Shown: positions 52,344 to 63,826, numbered from the stretch's first letter. The stretch is DNA of 64,000 nucleotides from Bacteroidales bacterium (GCA_021738625.1 JAIPBS010000021.1:1-64000); one strand, 5' to 3'. Numbers and translations: made by a program. Notes: generated by a model from the sequence alone, not told the origin.

Positions 52344-55300
52344 ATGTATCATAAAAATCAACAGGGGATACAATCGCAAAAGTAAAAAAATACCTGAAGA
52401 AGTTTGCAAGAATCGTTGCATGGATACTGGGCATTTTGATTTTTCTATTGCTGCTTATTATCCTTTTGATCAGGATTCCATCGGTGCAAAACTACCTCAC
52501 CGGCCTGGCGACCGATTATGTTGAGGATAAAACAGCTGCGGAAGTGCGGTTGGATAAAATCCTGATCAGTTTTCCCAAGGATATATTGTTGCAGGGACTC
52601 TACGTTGGCGATTATGAGAAAGATACCCTGTTCTATGCCGGAGAACTCCAGGTGGATGTCGGTATATGGGATTTGTTGTGGAATAAAATCCACATTGATG
52701 AATTTTCATTGAAAAATGCAACCATCAGGCTTCAACGGCGCAGCGCCGACAGCAATTTTAATTTTCAATTCATCCTGGATTCTCTCAGCGGTACGGGTAA
52801 AGAAAAGCAGGAACCGACTGCTGAAAAGCAAAGCATGGACTTCGCCCTGGGCGATATTTCCCTCGAAAATATTCTTTTCTCCTACCGGGATCATGTGGGG
52901 GGAATGAAGGTCGAAAACCGCGTCGGTCTGCTTGAAATTGAGGTAGGTGAAGTAGACCTGTCAAAACCCGGGTTTGGGATCAATGAGATCAACCTGGCTG
53001 ATTCCTATGCAAACATCAGCATTACCAAAAAAAGTCCTGATTCTGACACTGGATCATCGGCCATGCCTGAAATTGAATTGAAGCAGCTATCCCTGGACGA
53101 TGTTCGGTTCAGGATTAAGAACGAAGTTGAAAATTCTGAATTGAATGTTAAGCTGGGCCGGGTAGATATCAATGCCGACAAAACCGGCCTGAACGAACAA
53201 CGCATAACCCTTGCTTCCCTGATGATCGAAAACACCGGTGTATCCTATGAGTTTTACAGCCGGCCGGGTCAGGAGCAGCCCGGGGAAGAAGAGGCGGGGA
53301 TGCCGGAAACCGAAAGCTGGCACATCAGCGCATATGAAGCCGGTTTGAAAGGAATTGACTTTTCCTTCAATAACAAAGCAACTGAAAAGCAAGCGCGAGG
53401 TGTCGACTTTCAGCATCTGCATATAGATGGCTTGAACCTGCAGGCAAACGAGTTAGACTATAAAGGAGCTGAGATATCGGTGGAAGTCCGGGATTTTTCA
53501 CTCAGGGAGCAAAGCGGATTTGAACTGCAGCAACTACGCGCCGATGCTTATTACAACAGCAAGGAAGCCCGCCTTGATGACCTATACATGAAGACCTCAA
53601 ACAGCCTGATCAGGGAAAGCTTGTCTGTGACTTCCACATCCCCCGGAGGAATAACAGAGAATCTTCAAAAGCTTGAATTAGAGGTCCGGCTGAAAAATAG
53701 CCGTATCGCCCCGGATGACATTGAATATTTTGTTCCGGGAATATTTGACGAGCTTCCGGTGGAAATCGCACAACTGGATCAGGTATTCTTAGATGCGGAT
53801 ATTCAGGGAAGGGTGGAAGATATCAGAATCGAACAGTTCATGCTGAGGACCATGGAATCCGTCCTGATCAAAGCCAAAGGTAATTTACGAGGATTACCCG
53901 ATGCAGAATCCCTATACATGTCGCTGGATCCTTTTAGAATCAGGCTTACCAAAACCGATCTTGAAAACCTTATGGCCGACAGCCTGCTGACCGCATCCGT
54001 TAAGATACCTGAGGAAATGGCAATTTCCGGTGAATTAAAAGGCAGCCTTCGGGATTTTAAGACTGAGAACAGCATCAACACAAGCCTTGGCAACCTGAGA
54101 ACAAAAATAAGTTTGCAAAGGGAAAACGGTCAGAAGCCCCGCTATTCGGCTGTCATCAAATCCGACACCATTGCCCTCGGTAAATTACTAAAGAATACAA
54201 CCACTTTTGGCCCTTTGAAATTTGAGCTTGAATTGACCGGGGAAGGTTTTGAGCCGGGGCAAATGAAATCCGGGGCCAGACTGAATATTCCACTGGCAAG
54301 CTTCAACAATTATACCTACCGGGATGTGGAATTTGGCTTGAGCGCGGACAATGATAATTATATGGTTTCGGGCAGCATACATGATAAATACATTGATTTT
54401 GTTATGGATGGCGAATATGTCCACGACAGCACCTTGCCGGAAATTTATCTGGATCTCGACCTGAAAGCGGCCAATCTGCAAGCGCTGAACCTTTCGGAAA
54501 GAGACCTGAGGGTAAGGGGCAGGTTGATCGCCGATCTGGAAGGTTCAAACACGGATAACCTGAACGGAAAGATCAAATCAAAAAATGCACTGATTGTGCA
54601 TAATGATGAACTTTATCCTGTCGACAGCCTGATCTTCGTTGCCATAAACGATACCGCAAAAACCAATCTGAATATCGAATCGACATTTCTGGATGCCTCT
54701 TTCAAGGGAAATATGAAGATCAGCATGCTGGGGAATTCTTTACAGCATCATTTCAATAAGTATTTTTTTTTGGGAAATGACAGCCTTGCCGGCATAAGTA
54801 ATTCCCAAAACTTTGATTTTATGGTGGAACTGAAAAGTTCCCGTTTGCTTAAAGAGATCATCCTGCCGGATCTGGAAGAAATTGAAACCGGAAAGATAAA
54901 AGGTCATTTCGATGGAGAGAAAGAAGAACTTAGCCTGGATGTCAACGTACCCATACTTGTATATGGCGGTAATGAGATAAAAAGTATGCAGTTGAGCCTT
55001 CGCTCCGATCCGCAAAAATTGAAAAGCGATTTCTCGATCGAACGGTTAGAGATGATGGGCCTTCATATCGACAGCCTAAAACTGAGCAGCCGTGCAAGGT
55101 CGGATTCGCTTTACAATGAACTGCAGATAAAAGACAGGGAAGGAGACTTCAAGTACAGGCTGGTGTCGGTTTTAACCCATAACGATACGGCTTACCGTTT
55201 GTCTTTTCCCGGCGACCGGATACTGTTGAACTACAATGAATGGTCGGTTCCGGAATCCAATTACATTTTGCTGGGTGACTTCCCCGCACGCTTTCGAAAT

Positions 55301-57367
55301 ATCAGCTTCAGCAACGGTCCGCAGAAAGTTGATCTGGAAATGAGCCGGGAGGCATTCCTGGTTGAATTAAGCAGTTTCAGGCTATCAAACCTAACTGGCA
55401 TACTCAAAACCAAAACAGGTGAACCGGTCTTTAATGGCATTGCCGACGGAAGTCTGCGAATTGAGCAACACGCAGAAGGAATTCTCTTACAGGCAAATCT
55501 GAGCATCGACAGCAGCATGTTGTTGGGAACGGGCTTTGGTAAAATGCAAATTGAAGCCCAACAGGAAACCCCTGATAAATTAACTGCTGAGCTGGAGCTC
55601 AGCGGTAAAAATGAAATACGCATCATAGCAAATGAATTCTCCATGAAATCGCAGGGGCCATCCGAACTTAATCTCATCATTGATAAATTCGCGCTATCCA
55701 CACTTCAGCCCATGATGAGCGAGCAAATAAAAAGCATCAGCGGTTTCCTGAAAGGAGAACTCCGGCTGACGAACACTTTAGAAAACCCGGTGTTAAACGG
55801 CAAGCTGCGGTTAAGGTATGTGAATGCTCTGTTTACTTTGCTGGGCAACCGCCTGAATATACCGGAAGCGGATATCCTGGTGGACAACAATGATTTGACT
55901 TTGGATAACATTATCATACAGGACAGGCAGGATAATGAATTAACTCTGGCGGGAACCATCAAAACCGACTCTTTAGAAAAGTTTGTCTTTGACCTCAACC
56001 TGCAGGCCGATCATTTTACAGCCATCGACCAGCGTAAGGAAACAGACAGGATTTTTTACGGCAGGCTCACATTCAGCACGAATACCGATATCAAAGGGCC
56101 GCTCAGCAAACCCAGCATCAATTCGGATTTTACCATTGAAGAAGATACGGATTTCAAGCTAAGCATACAGCAGGCAAGCCCCAGCACGGTCGAAACGGAA
56201 GGCATTGTTGAGTTCGTTGACAAGGACCGTGAACTAAACCCAATCCTGATAGATGAAGAAGCGGCAGGCATAGCTTTCAGCGCAAGTGGTATCGAGCTGA
56301 ACGCCAATATACAAACCCGTGAAGACGCTCGTTTCGAACTGATCATCGATGAAAGGGCAGGGGACAAACTAAGCATACAAGGTTCATCGGGCCTTAGCTT
56401 AAGACTAGACGAATCCGGCCGCCCGACACTCACAGGGCGATATAATGTAAGCAGCGGCGAATACAGATTGACACTTTTTAATATCACCCGGCGGGAATTT
56501 CTGATCAAAGAGAACAGCTATATCATGTGGACTGGCAATCCAATGTATGCCAGGTTGTATATCGATGCGGTTTACAATGTGCGGACGGCTCCCATCAATC
56601 TGATCAGCAACCAGACCGGCGGCGGTTCGGCTTCCGAAATGCGACAATACAAACAGAAACTGCCATTCAATGTAAACCTGATGATCCGTGGACATCTGTT
56701 ACGACCGGAAATCAGTTTCGGTATTACATTGCCCCCGGATAAAAGAAATGTCTTTAACGGAATCGTTCAGGCCAGGCTCAATCAGCTGAACCAGCCGGGC
56801 AACGAATCGAACCTGAACAAGCAGGTACTCGGCTTGCTGGCCTTCAACCAGTTTATGCCTCAGAACCCGCTCAAGATAGAAGGCGGCGGTTTTTCGTCAA
56901 CCGCCCGTTCCAGTGTGAGCAAACTGCTAAGCCGGCAACTGAACCTTTTTGCAAACAAATACATCGAAGGGGTGAATCTTACATTTGATGTAAGGTCGTA
57001 TGAAGACTACACTGCAGAAGGTGCCCCGGAAGGCCGCACGGAGCTGGGTGTCGGTTTGTCCAAATCATTTTTTAACGATCGGCTGGAGGTTCGAGTCGGG
57101 GGGAACGTGGAACTTGAATCCGCTGAGTACCGAGAAGAAACAGGTTTTGACGATATCGCCGGAGATATCGTGCTGGTGTATAAGCTTACCGAAAGTGGAA
57201 TATACAGGGTGAAGGCTTTCAGGCTTTCCGAATATGAGCAGTTCGAGGGTTCGATCATTGAATCGGGAGCTGCGCTTATTTTCACCAAAAGTTTTGATAC
57301 CCTCAAGGGTTTTTTCAAAGCTAGAAATAAAGAGAAAGATAAAGAGAAAGAAGAAACAAGTGAATAA
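52344..57367 (+). CDS. tamB: TamB-family translocation/assembly protein, start frame broken
   Basis: Very large inner-membrane-anchored periplasmic protein (about 1643 residues from the TTG at 52436) that links to an Omp85-type partner and helps assemble or supply the outer membrane. One N-terminal TM, then long repeated beta-strand segments (AsmA/DUF490 type), and a TamB/DUF490 C-terminal domain with GRTELGVGLSKSFFNDRLEVRVGG. No ATG opens this frame. The ATG at 52344 reads MYHKNQQG then meets a stop at 52383-52385; adding one G to the GGGG run at 52364-52367 joins it to KVKKYLKKFARIVAWILG and the TM. This is either a sequencing error, a true frameshift or rare initiation. It overlaps tamL by 8 bp. 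Confidence 0.88.
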
Positions 57368-59699
57368 GAGAAAGAACATACAACCGGTAAACTGCTTCCG
57401 GCGTGTTTTGCTGCTGCTTGGAGTGGTCTGGCTTGCATCTGCATGTGGCCCCACCAAATACCTCAACAAAAATGAAGTGCTGTACACGGGTGCTGAAATC
57501 GAGATTCAATCCGAAGAAATCATACAAGATAAAAGTGGGTTGAAAAATAAACTTGAGGAAACCGTTTATCCGGAGCCCAATGCAAAATTCCTCTGGTTGT
57601 TCAGGACCAGGTTGTGGTTTTACAACATAACCGGAGAGGTGGATAAAGAAAAAGGATTTAAATACTGGCTCAAATACAAGATCGGTGAAGCCCCGGTGCT
57701 GCTCGAAGATGTCGATGCAGAGAACGTCAAGAAACTCATGACCAATCGACTGTATAACCATGGCCATTTCAAACCCATGGTAAATAACAACATCGAGCTT
57801 AAAAACAAAAAAGCCAAAATAAAGTACATCGCCGAAATAAACCCTGCTTATGTGATCGATTCCGTTGCCTATCCTCCCGATACCGGTCACCTGATGAAAA
57901 CCATCATCAAAAGCAAAAAGGAAAGTTTATTAAGGGGAGGCCAGGTCTATAAACTGGAAAACATCCGCAAGGAAAGGCAAAGAATTCAGGAATTGCTGCT
58001 GAACAACGGCTACTACTTTTTTATGTCCGATTTCATTTATTACCAGGTCGATAGCACCGTGGGCAACAGGGAAGTGAAGCTCTACTTCAGGCTTAAGGAT
58101 GACATCCCCGAAAACGCCCTGTTGCAATTTAAGGTGGAAGAAGTTTACCTTAATCCCAACTATTCGCTGGAAGACAGCAGTTGGGCCGCCTGCCCCGACA
58201 CTTTTGAATCGAACAACATCCGGTATATCAAATGTGGCTATAAGTTCAGAAGGGATGAGATCACGAGGGGGGTGTTTTTGCGTCCGGGCAAAATGTATTC
58301 CAGGGAGGATCACCAGAAAACGCTCAGCAGGCTGATCGGACTGGATATTTTCAAATTTGTGAACGTGCGTTTCGAGCAGATCGGCAAGTGGGAGGGGATA
58401 GGTCGTTTGTATGCCCACATCTACCTGACACCGGAGAAGATACATGCCCTCTCTGCAGAACTGAAAGGAATCGCCAAATCCAACAATTTTATCGGGCCAG
58501 GCCTTGAGCTGAGCTATACCAACCGGAACATCTTCAGGGGGGCCGAGTTGTTTATCATCAGTAGCAACCTGAGCTGGGAAACCCAGATCGGGAGACAGCA
58601 AAAGGATCTAAACTCCTATGAGTTCGGGATCAATGCCAGACTGCAGTATCCCAGGCTGGAAACGCCTTTCAACATCGACAACAGGCAGAGCCGCTTTGTT
58701 CCGAAAACAAATATAGATCTGGGTTATAATTTCATCGACAGGGTGAAGTACTATGCTGCGCACTCCCTCAGTTTTGGGCTGGGCTATACCTGGAAAGAGA
58801 ACATCAGGAAAACCCATGAGTTCACAGCCCTGAACCTGGAGTATTTCCAGCTGGGAAAAACAACAGCGGCCTTCCGCGAGATCATAGATGACAATGCTTA
58901 CCTGGAAAGCAGTTTTGAGGATCAGTTCATCATCGGTCCGGGATACCGTTGGACGTATAGCGACCAATCGGTAGAGGAGCTTCGACACCACATTTTCTTC
59001 ACTGCTGCCACGGAGCTTTCGGGCCTGATCACCGAACAAATACTGAAAGGCGTAAACAGCCTTCAGAACCACGACATCCGGCCCAACCGGATGTTTGGCA
59101 TCCGCTACGCCCAGTTTGTGAGGCTGGAAAGCGATCTACGTTTTTATCAAAACATGGATGAGCAAAACCAACTGGCTTACCGTCTGTTTATCGGCACTGG
59201 ATTTCCCTTTGGTAACTCACAGACCCTACCCTATAGCAAGCAGTTTTATGCAGGCGGTACCAATGATATTCGTGCTTTCAGGGCCAGAGAGCTTGGACCA
59301 GGCAGCTACCATCCCCCGGATTCTGTTGGAGGGGTTTTCGTTGAACAGACAGGTGATATCAAGCTGGAAGCCAATATGGAATACCGTTTCGATATCATCA
59401 GTTTCCTAAAAGGCGCTGTATTTGTTGACGCCGGCAACGTTTGGCTCAACAATAAATCGGAAGAAAGGTCGGGTGCACAATTCAGGTTTAATAGCTTTTA
59501 CACACAGATCGCCGTGGGAACAGGCCTTGGGCTGAGGGCTGATTTCTCATTTCTGATCTTCCGCCTTGACCTTGCTTTTCCCCTGCGCAAACCCTATTTG
59601 CCTGAAGGTGAAAGATGGGTGATCGGGGATATATACGGATATGACGGCTGGGGCAGGGAGAACCTGGTGCTGAATATTGCGATCGGGTATCCGTTTTAA
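57360..59699 (+). CDS. tamL: TamL, Omp85-family lipoprotein partner of TamB
   Basis: Outer-membrane Omp85/BamA-family protein of 779 residues from the GTG at 57360, which overlaps the tamB stop by 8 bp. Earlier starts would put a charged frame-shadow sequence before the signal. The lipobox is LASA-C, followed by GPTKYLNKNEVLY, the hallmark of the Bacteroidota TamL lipoprotein form of TamA. POTRA-like domains span about 35-400. The C-terminal barrel has the Omp85 segment YAGGTNDIRAFRARELGPGSY (around 59247-59309) and ends LVLNIAIGYPF. It works with TamB in outer-membrane assembly. Operon tamB-tamL. Confidence 0.92.
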   Translation: MNKRKNIQPVNCFRRVLLLLGVVWLASACGPTKYLNKNEVLYTGAEIEIQSEEIIQDKSGLKNKLEETVYPEPNAKFLWLFRTRLWFYNITGEVDKEKGFKYWLKYKIGEAPVLLEDVDAENVKKLMTNRLYNHGHFKPMVNNNIELKNKKAKIKYIAEINPAYVIDSVAYPPDTGHLMKTIIKSKKESLLRGGQVYKLENIRKERQRIQELLLNNGYYFFMSDFIYYQVDSTVGNREVKLYFRLKDDIPENALLQFKVEEVYLNPNYSLEDSSWAACPDTFESNNIRYIKCGYKFRRDEITRGVFLRPGKMYSREDHQKTLSRLIGLDIFKFVNVRFEQIGKWEGIGRLYAHIYLTPEKIHALSAELKGIAKSNNFIGPGLELSYTNRNIFRGAELFIISSNLSWETQIGRQQKDLNSYEFGINARLQYPRLETPFNIDNRQSRFVPKTNIDLGYNFIDRVKYYAAHSLSFGLGYTWKENIRKTHEFTALNLEYFQLGKTTAAFREIIDDNAYLESSFEDQFIIGPGYRWTYSDQSVEELRHHIFFTAATELSGLITEQILKGVNSLQNHDIRPNRMFGIRYAQFVRLESDLRFYQNMDEQNQLAYRLFIGTGFPFGNSQTLPYSKQFYAGGTNDIRAFRARELGPGSYHPPDSVGGVFVEQTGDIKLEANMEYRFDIISFLKGAVFVDAGNVWLNNKSEERSGAQFRFNSFYTQIAVGTGLGLRADFSFLIFRLDLAFPLRKPYLPEGERWVIGDIYGYDGWGRENLVLNIAIGYPF

Positions 59700-59728
59700 A
59701 TGATAATTAAAGAATTAAAACATTAGAT

Positions 59729-62452
59729 ATGAAAACAGATCAGGATTTTGCGTATTACAATGTTGATGCTGAAGAAACAATCAATAAGCTTAACAGCGAC
59801 CGGCAGGAAGGCCTGAGCCAAAAAGAAGCCCGGAAAAGGCTGCGGGAGCTGGGCCCCAACAAACTGCCCGAAAAAGGTACGACCAGCATTATTAAACTGA
59901 TCATCAAACAATTTAAGGATTTCTTGGTGCTGGTTTTATTTATCGCCGCGGTAATCTCCTATTTCACTGGTCATATGGTGGATGTGTATGTGATCTTCGG
60001 GGTGATCCTGGTGAATGCCGCCATCGGCTTTTTCCAGGAATATAAGGCCGAGAAATCCATTGCTGCGCTCAAAAAGCTAATTAAGCATGACGCCATGGTT
60101 ATGCGGAATGGCGAAAAAAAGGTTATTGAAGCAACAAAGCTTGTACCGGGTGATATCATTTTACTGGAAGAAGGCAAGTCGGTGCCTGCCGACGCCCGTT
60201 TGCTGGAAGTGAAAAACCTGAGTGTAAACGAATCCTCCCTTACCGGGGAGTCAGTGCCGGTATCAAAAGAAACTGAAGCCATCGAAGAAGAGGTCAGCCT
60301 GGCCGACCGCAAAAACATGATCTACAAAGGCACCCATGTGTCAAGGGGTACCTGTAAGGCGATTGTTACGGCGACCGGAGGAAAAACACAGTTGGGCGAG
60401 ATCGCGGAATCCTTACAGGATGTGGAAGAAAAGGAAAGCGAGTTCCGCAAGAAAACACGTCGTTTGGCCAAGATCATGGCAACCATAGCTATATCCACAG
60501 CCATCGTGGTTTTTGCCGTGGGCTATTTCTTTCGGGGATTTGAATTTGATGACATTTTACTGGTCACCATTGCAACACTGGTTTCTTCCATACCCGAAGG
60601 CTTGCCGGCCGTACTGTCTATTGTGCTGGCCATTGGCGCCAACCGGATGGCCAGGCAAAACGCCATCATACGGGAATTTACCGCCACCGAAGCAGCGGGC
60701 TCGCTCACGGTTATCCTTTCTGATAAAACCGGAACCATCACCCAAAGCATACTTACCGTTAAAAAGCTTTTTGTGCCCGGGCAGAATGAGTTTTCGGTAA
60801 GCGGCAGCGGCTACAAACCCGAAGGAGAGATCAACGGGGAAGATGAGCAGGTTGAAGTCGAAGGCAACGAACAGCTTAAGAAAATGTCGCAAATAGCCGC
60901 TTTTTGCAATGATGCCAGCCTGCAGCAAAAGGATCAGGACGAACCGGAAGCTTCCGGAGACCCCACCGAGGTTTCACTGGAGGTTTTTTCATTGAAGGTG
61001 AAAGATAAGGAACCTGACCTTTTTAAAGATATTAAACGCATAGACGATCTTCCGTTCAACGCCGAGCAAAAGTTCAGGGCTTCCATCGTGGAATTTCCAG
61101 ATGGAGATCGCGAGTGCTTTGTGGTGGGCGCCCCCGAAAAGGTGCTTTCCCTCTCGGTTAAATATCTATCGGGAAAAGGAGAGGAGGAGCTCAAGGATAA
61201 AAACAGGGAAGAAATAGAAAAACAGATCGACAAGATGACGGGCGAGGCCATGCGTGTGATCGCCTGTGCCTACCACGAGGTGGATAAAGACAAAGATGTT
61301 GCCGACCCCGAAGAAGTGAGCGACCTGGTGTTTACAGGTTTGTACGGCATCATCGACCCGGCCAGGCCGGAGGTGACCGAAGCGGTGAAGCTATGCAGGA
61401 AGGCAGGCATACGTGTGGTGATGGTTACCGGCGACCATAAGAAGACCGCTGCCGCCATTGCGCAGGAAGTGGGGATCATTGATAATTTGGAAGGCACCGA
61501 AGAATGTCCGGCCGTCCTGGAGGAAACCGAACTGGATGTGGATGAGGATACCTTTAGCCGCTACACCGAATGCGTGAATGTATTTGCCAGGGTCAGCCCG
61601 CAGTCGAAGCTGAAGATCGCCAAAACCCTGCAGGGTAAAAACAACCTCATCGGCATGACGGGCGATGGTGTGAACGACGCCCCGGCACTGAAAACCGCAG
61701 ATGTGGGTATCGCCATGGGCCAGCGCGGTACGGATGTAGCCCGCGACGCTTCCCAGATCGTGCTGTCGGACGACAACTTTGCCAGCATCGTGAACGCGGT
61801 GAGGCAGGGCCGCATCGTGTTCAGGAATGTGCGGCTGACCAGCTTTTTCCTGGTCACCACCAATTTTGCTTCTACCTTAACCCTCATCGCAGCAATCGGG
61901 GTGGGATTTACTTACCCCTTGCTGCCCACCCAGATCCTTTGGATCAACCTGGTTACCGACGGCATCATGGACATCTCCCTGGCTACCGAACCCGACCACG
62001 GCGACATCATGGAGGAAAAACCGCAGAAAAAAGGTGCCCCCATCCTGAACAAGATGATCTTTCCTTATTTGTTCATCATCGTACCGGTGATGGTGGGATT
62101 GGCGCTGCTGGTTTTTAACCATTACCACGAAGAAAGCGTTGAAAAAGCGCGTACGGGCGTTTTCCTGGTGGTGGCCATGACCCAGGTGTTCAACGCCTTC
62201 AATATGCGATCGCTGCGAAAATCAGCCTTTAAGATCGGTTTCTTTAAGAATAAGTGGGTGATCATTGCATTTTTTGCTTCCATCATCCTGCAGATCGCCG
62301 CCATTAAGCTGCCCTTCATGCAAAGCATCTTCCATTTCAAAGATCTGCAATGGACCGACATTGGCGTGATCACAGCCATGTCGGGACTGGTGTTTGTTTT
62401 CGGAGAACTTTATAAGTTTATCAGAAACAGAATAAACCACCAAGACCACTAA
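59729..62452 (+). CDS. P-type cation-translocating ATPase, Ca2+-type (P2)
   Basis: Ten-TM ion pump of 907 residues. The phosphorylation motif is SDKTGTIT; the A domain has LTGESVPV; the P-domain hinge is TGDGVNDAPAL. Ion-site residues fit Ca2+ pumps: PEGLP in TM4 and NLVTDG in TM6 (as in SERCA). The N terminus is cation-ATPase-N type. It is probably a calcium or other divalent/monovalent cation exporter; substrate inferred only. It stands 30 bp after tamL but the functions are unlinked. Its last residues (NHQDH) are coded by a CACCAAGACCACTAAGG repeat that continues into the spacer. Confidence 0.9.
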   Translation: MKTDQDFAYYNVDAEETINKLNSDRQEGLSQKEARKRLRELGPNKLPEKGTTSIIKLIIKQFKDFLVLVLFIAAVISYFTGHMVDVYVIFGVILVNAAIGFFQEYKAEKSIAALKKLIKHDAMVMRNGEKKVIEATKLVPGDIILLEEGKSVPADARLLEVKNLSVNESSLTGESVPVSKETEAIEEEVSLADRKNMIYKGTHVSRGTCKAIVTATGGKTQLGEIAESLQDVEEKESEFRKKTRRLAKIMATIAISTAIVVFAVGYFFRGFEFDDILLVTIATLVSSIPEGLPAVLSIVLAIGANRMARQNAIIREFTATEAAGSLTVILSDKTGTITQSILTVKKLFVPGQNEFSVSGSGYKPEGEINGEDEQVEVEGNEQLKKMSQIAAFCNDASLQQKDQDEPEASGDPTEVSLEVFSLKVKDKEPDLFKDIKRIDDLPFNAEQKFRASIVEFPDGDRECFVVGAPEKVLSLSVKYLSGKGEEELKDKNREEIEKQIDKMTGEAMRVIACAYHEVDKDKDVADPEEVSDLVFTGLYGIIDPARPEVTEAVKLCRKAGIRVVMVTGDHKKTAAAIAQEVGIIDNLEGTEECPAVLEETELDVDEDTFSRYTECVNVFARVSPQSKLKIAKTLQGKNNLIGMTGDGVNDAPALKTADVGIAMGQRGTDVARDASQIVLSDDNFASIVNAVRQGRIVFRNVRLTSFFLVTTNFASTLTLIAAIGVGFTYPLLPTQILWINLVTDGIMDISLATEPDHGDIMEEKPQKKGAPILNKMIFPYLFIIVPVMVGLALLVFNHYHEESVEKARTGVFLVVAMTQVFNAFNMRSLRKSAFKIGFFKNKWVIIAFFASIILQIAAIKLPFMQSIFHFKDLQWTDIGVITAMSGLVFVFGELYKFIRNRINHQDH

Positions 62453-62492
62453 GGGATTTCACAAAGGAACACAAGGGAATTTCCGGAAAGAC

Positions 62493-62628
62493 CTGACAGG
62501 GCCCGCAAGACCTGTCAGCGTCTATTAAAACGTGGTATTCAGGGTTTCCTTTTAATAATGCGACTTCTCCGAAGTCGATGTCCACCTTTGCTCATGCTGT
62601 TCTATCATAATGTGATCCCTCCGGGATC
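62493..62628. repeat. Cluster of three different short hairpins
   Basis: CTGACAGG/CCTGTCAG (62493-62500 and 62511-62518), CGACTTC-TCC-GAAGTCG (62561-62577) and GATCCC-TCC-GGGATC (62614-62628). The last two share the same TCC loop with unrelated stems. REP-like or decayed elements are possible. Confidence 0.55.
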
Positions 62629-62732
62629 GGGTAAGCTTATATCAGCAACAAGCAGAAAATGGATAACCGAACAATGAAATAATTAATCAATCGAGTAATC
62701 GTTCCAACCAAAATCTCATGTGTTTTCATGAG

Positions 62733-62858
62733 CCTTATGTGGTTTAAAAACAAAAGGCACACAGGGACAACGGAAAATAGTAATTCGCACAATCATACAA
62801 TCATACAATCAATCAATCCTTATGTGTCTTATGTGGTTCAAAACAAAAATGCACAGCC
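62733..62858 (+). repeat. Imperfect direct repeat pair
   Basis: CCTTATGTGGTTTAAAAACA (from 62733) and TCTTATGTGGTTCAAAACAA (from 62828), each continuing into GGCACACAGG or TGCACAGCCT. About 95 bp apart and near-identical over roughly 30 bp. Confidence 0.6.
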
Positions 62859-62861
62859 TGC

Positions 62862-63761
62862 CTATATACCGGCATGCGCCAGTTGTGAGCTCAGCTTTTC
62901 CCCGCCAACAATACCGAAATCCAGTGTGCGGATGGGGAAGGGGATGGTGATGCCGTTTTCATCATAGGCTTTTTTCAGAGCCACGATGCCTTCGCTCAGG
63001 GCGTCGGGGTAGATGATCTCCCCGCCCGGGTATTTGATCCAGTACTTGATCACCAGGTTGATGCTGCTTCCGCCGAACTCCTGGTACTGAACGGCCACAC
63101 CCTTATCCTTTAAAATAAAAGACAGCTTTTCGATGGCTTCCTTCGATACCTCCGCCACCTTGTCCAGGTCGTCTCCGTATGAAACGCCTGCCTGCAGATC
63201 GATCCGGCGGGCGCCGGTTACAGAATAATTGGTGATCACATTGCTCAGAATCTCCTTATTGGGGATCAGCACATCCTGTCCCTGGAAGGTTTCGACAACG
63301 GTCATGTTCAGGTTGATCTCCTTCACGCTGCCGAACACATCGTTCGACTTGATCACATCGCCCACCTGGTAGGGTTTGCGGCTGGCAATAATGATCCCCG
63401 AGATGAAGTTCGCCCCGATGTCCTGGAAAGCAAAACCGAGTGCAATACCCAGTATGCCTATGCCCGCCAGAATGGAGGTGACTGTTTTATCCAGTGCCAG
63501 GATATCCAGTGCGATGATGATCCCGATGATGAGCACGGCAATGTAGGCGATGCCCGTCATCAGGCTGGTCAGGGCGCTGTTGCGTTTTTTTCTGCCCGCC
63601 ACGCGCTTCACGCCTTTTTTGGCAAGTCTTGCCAGGAGCACAAATACCAGAAGCACTATGATGGCCAGCACGAAGTTGGGCAGAATCTCAATGGCCGATG
63701 TGATCCAGTTACTCATTTTTTCGATCACCAGGTTTATTCCTTCTTTAAATGAATTGTCCAT
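62862..63761 (-). CDS. MscS-family small-conductance mechanosensitive channel
   Basis: Inner-membrane channel of 299 residues. Three TMs (about 25-45, 68-87 and 93-125); the pore helix segment GIGILGIALGFAFQDIGANFISG carries the Gly/Ala pattern of MscS TM3. A soluble beta domain follows (GDVIKSNDVFGSVKEINL, typical MscS middle domain) and an alpha/beta C terminus. It opens on membrane tension to release solutes on osmotic downshift. It stands alone; both flanking spacers are rich in low-complexity repeats. Confidence 0.94.
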   Translation of the reverse strand: MDNSFKEGINLVIEKMSNWITSAIEILPNFVLAIIVLLVFVLLARLAKKGVKRVAGRKKRNSALTSLMTGIAYIAVLIIGIIIALDILALDKTVTSILAGIGILGIALGFAFQDIGANFISGIIIASRKPYQVGDVIKSNDVFGSVKEINLNMTVVETFQGQDVLIPNKEILSNVITNYSVTGARRIDLQAGVSYGDDLDKVAEVSKEAIEKLSFILKDKGVAVQYQEFGGSSINLVIKYWIKYPGGEIIYPDALSEGIVALKKAYDENGITIPFPIRTLDFGIVGGEKLSSQLAHAGI

Positions 63762-63826
63762 GTTTTTTGCTGTTTATGTTATTATGCAGAAAGGAACGTC
63801 AAAAACCATGCAAGAGGGGGGATGGT

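Larger units (their letters stand above)
62453..62861. other. 409-bp spacer with palindromic and direct repeats
   Basis: No gene. It holds a run-on CACAAAGGAACACAAGG tract, three small palindromes in a row (62493-62628), an AATCATACAATCATACAATC microsatellite (about 62791-62811), and two imperfect copies of CTTATGTGGTTYAAAACAAAA. The ORF that can be drawn from 62728 is made of these repeats only and has no protein signature. Confidence 0.7.

Noticed and set aside
57234-57359. N-terminal extension of tamL upstream of the GTG at 57360
   Set aside because: It is a frame-shadow of the tamB 3' end, highly basic, and precedes a clear lipoprotein signal peptide.
62728-62967. 79-residue ORF in the spacer before mscS
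   Set aside because: Built from direct repeats and a microsatellite, then antisense to the MscS C terminus.
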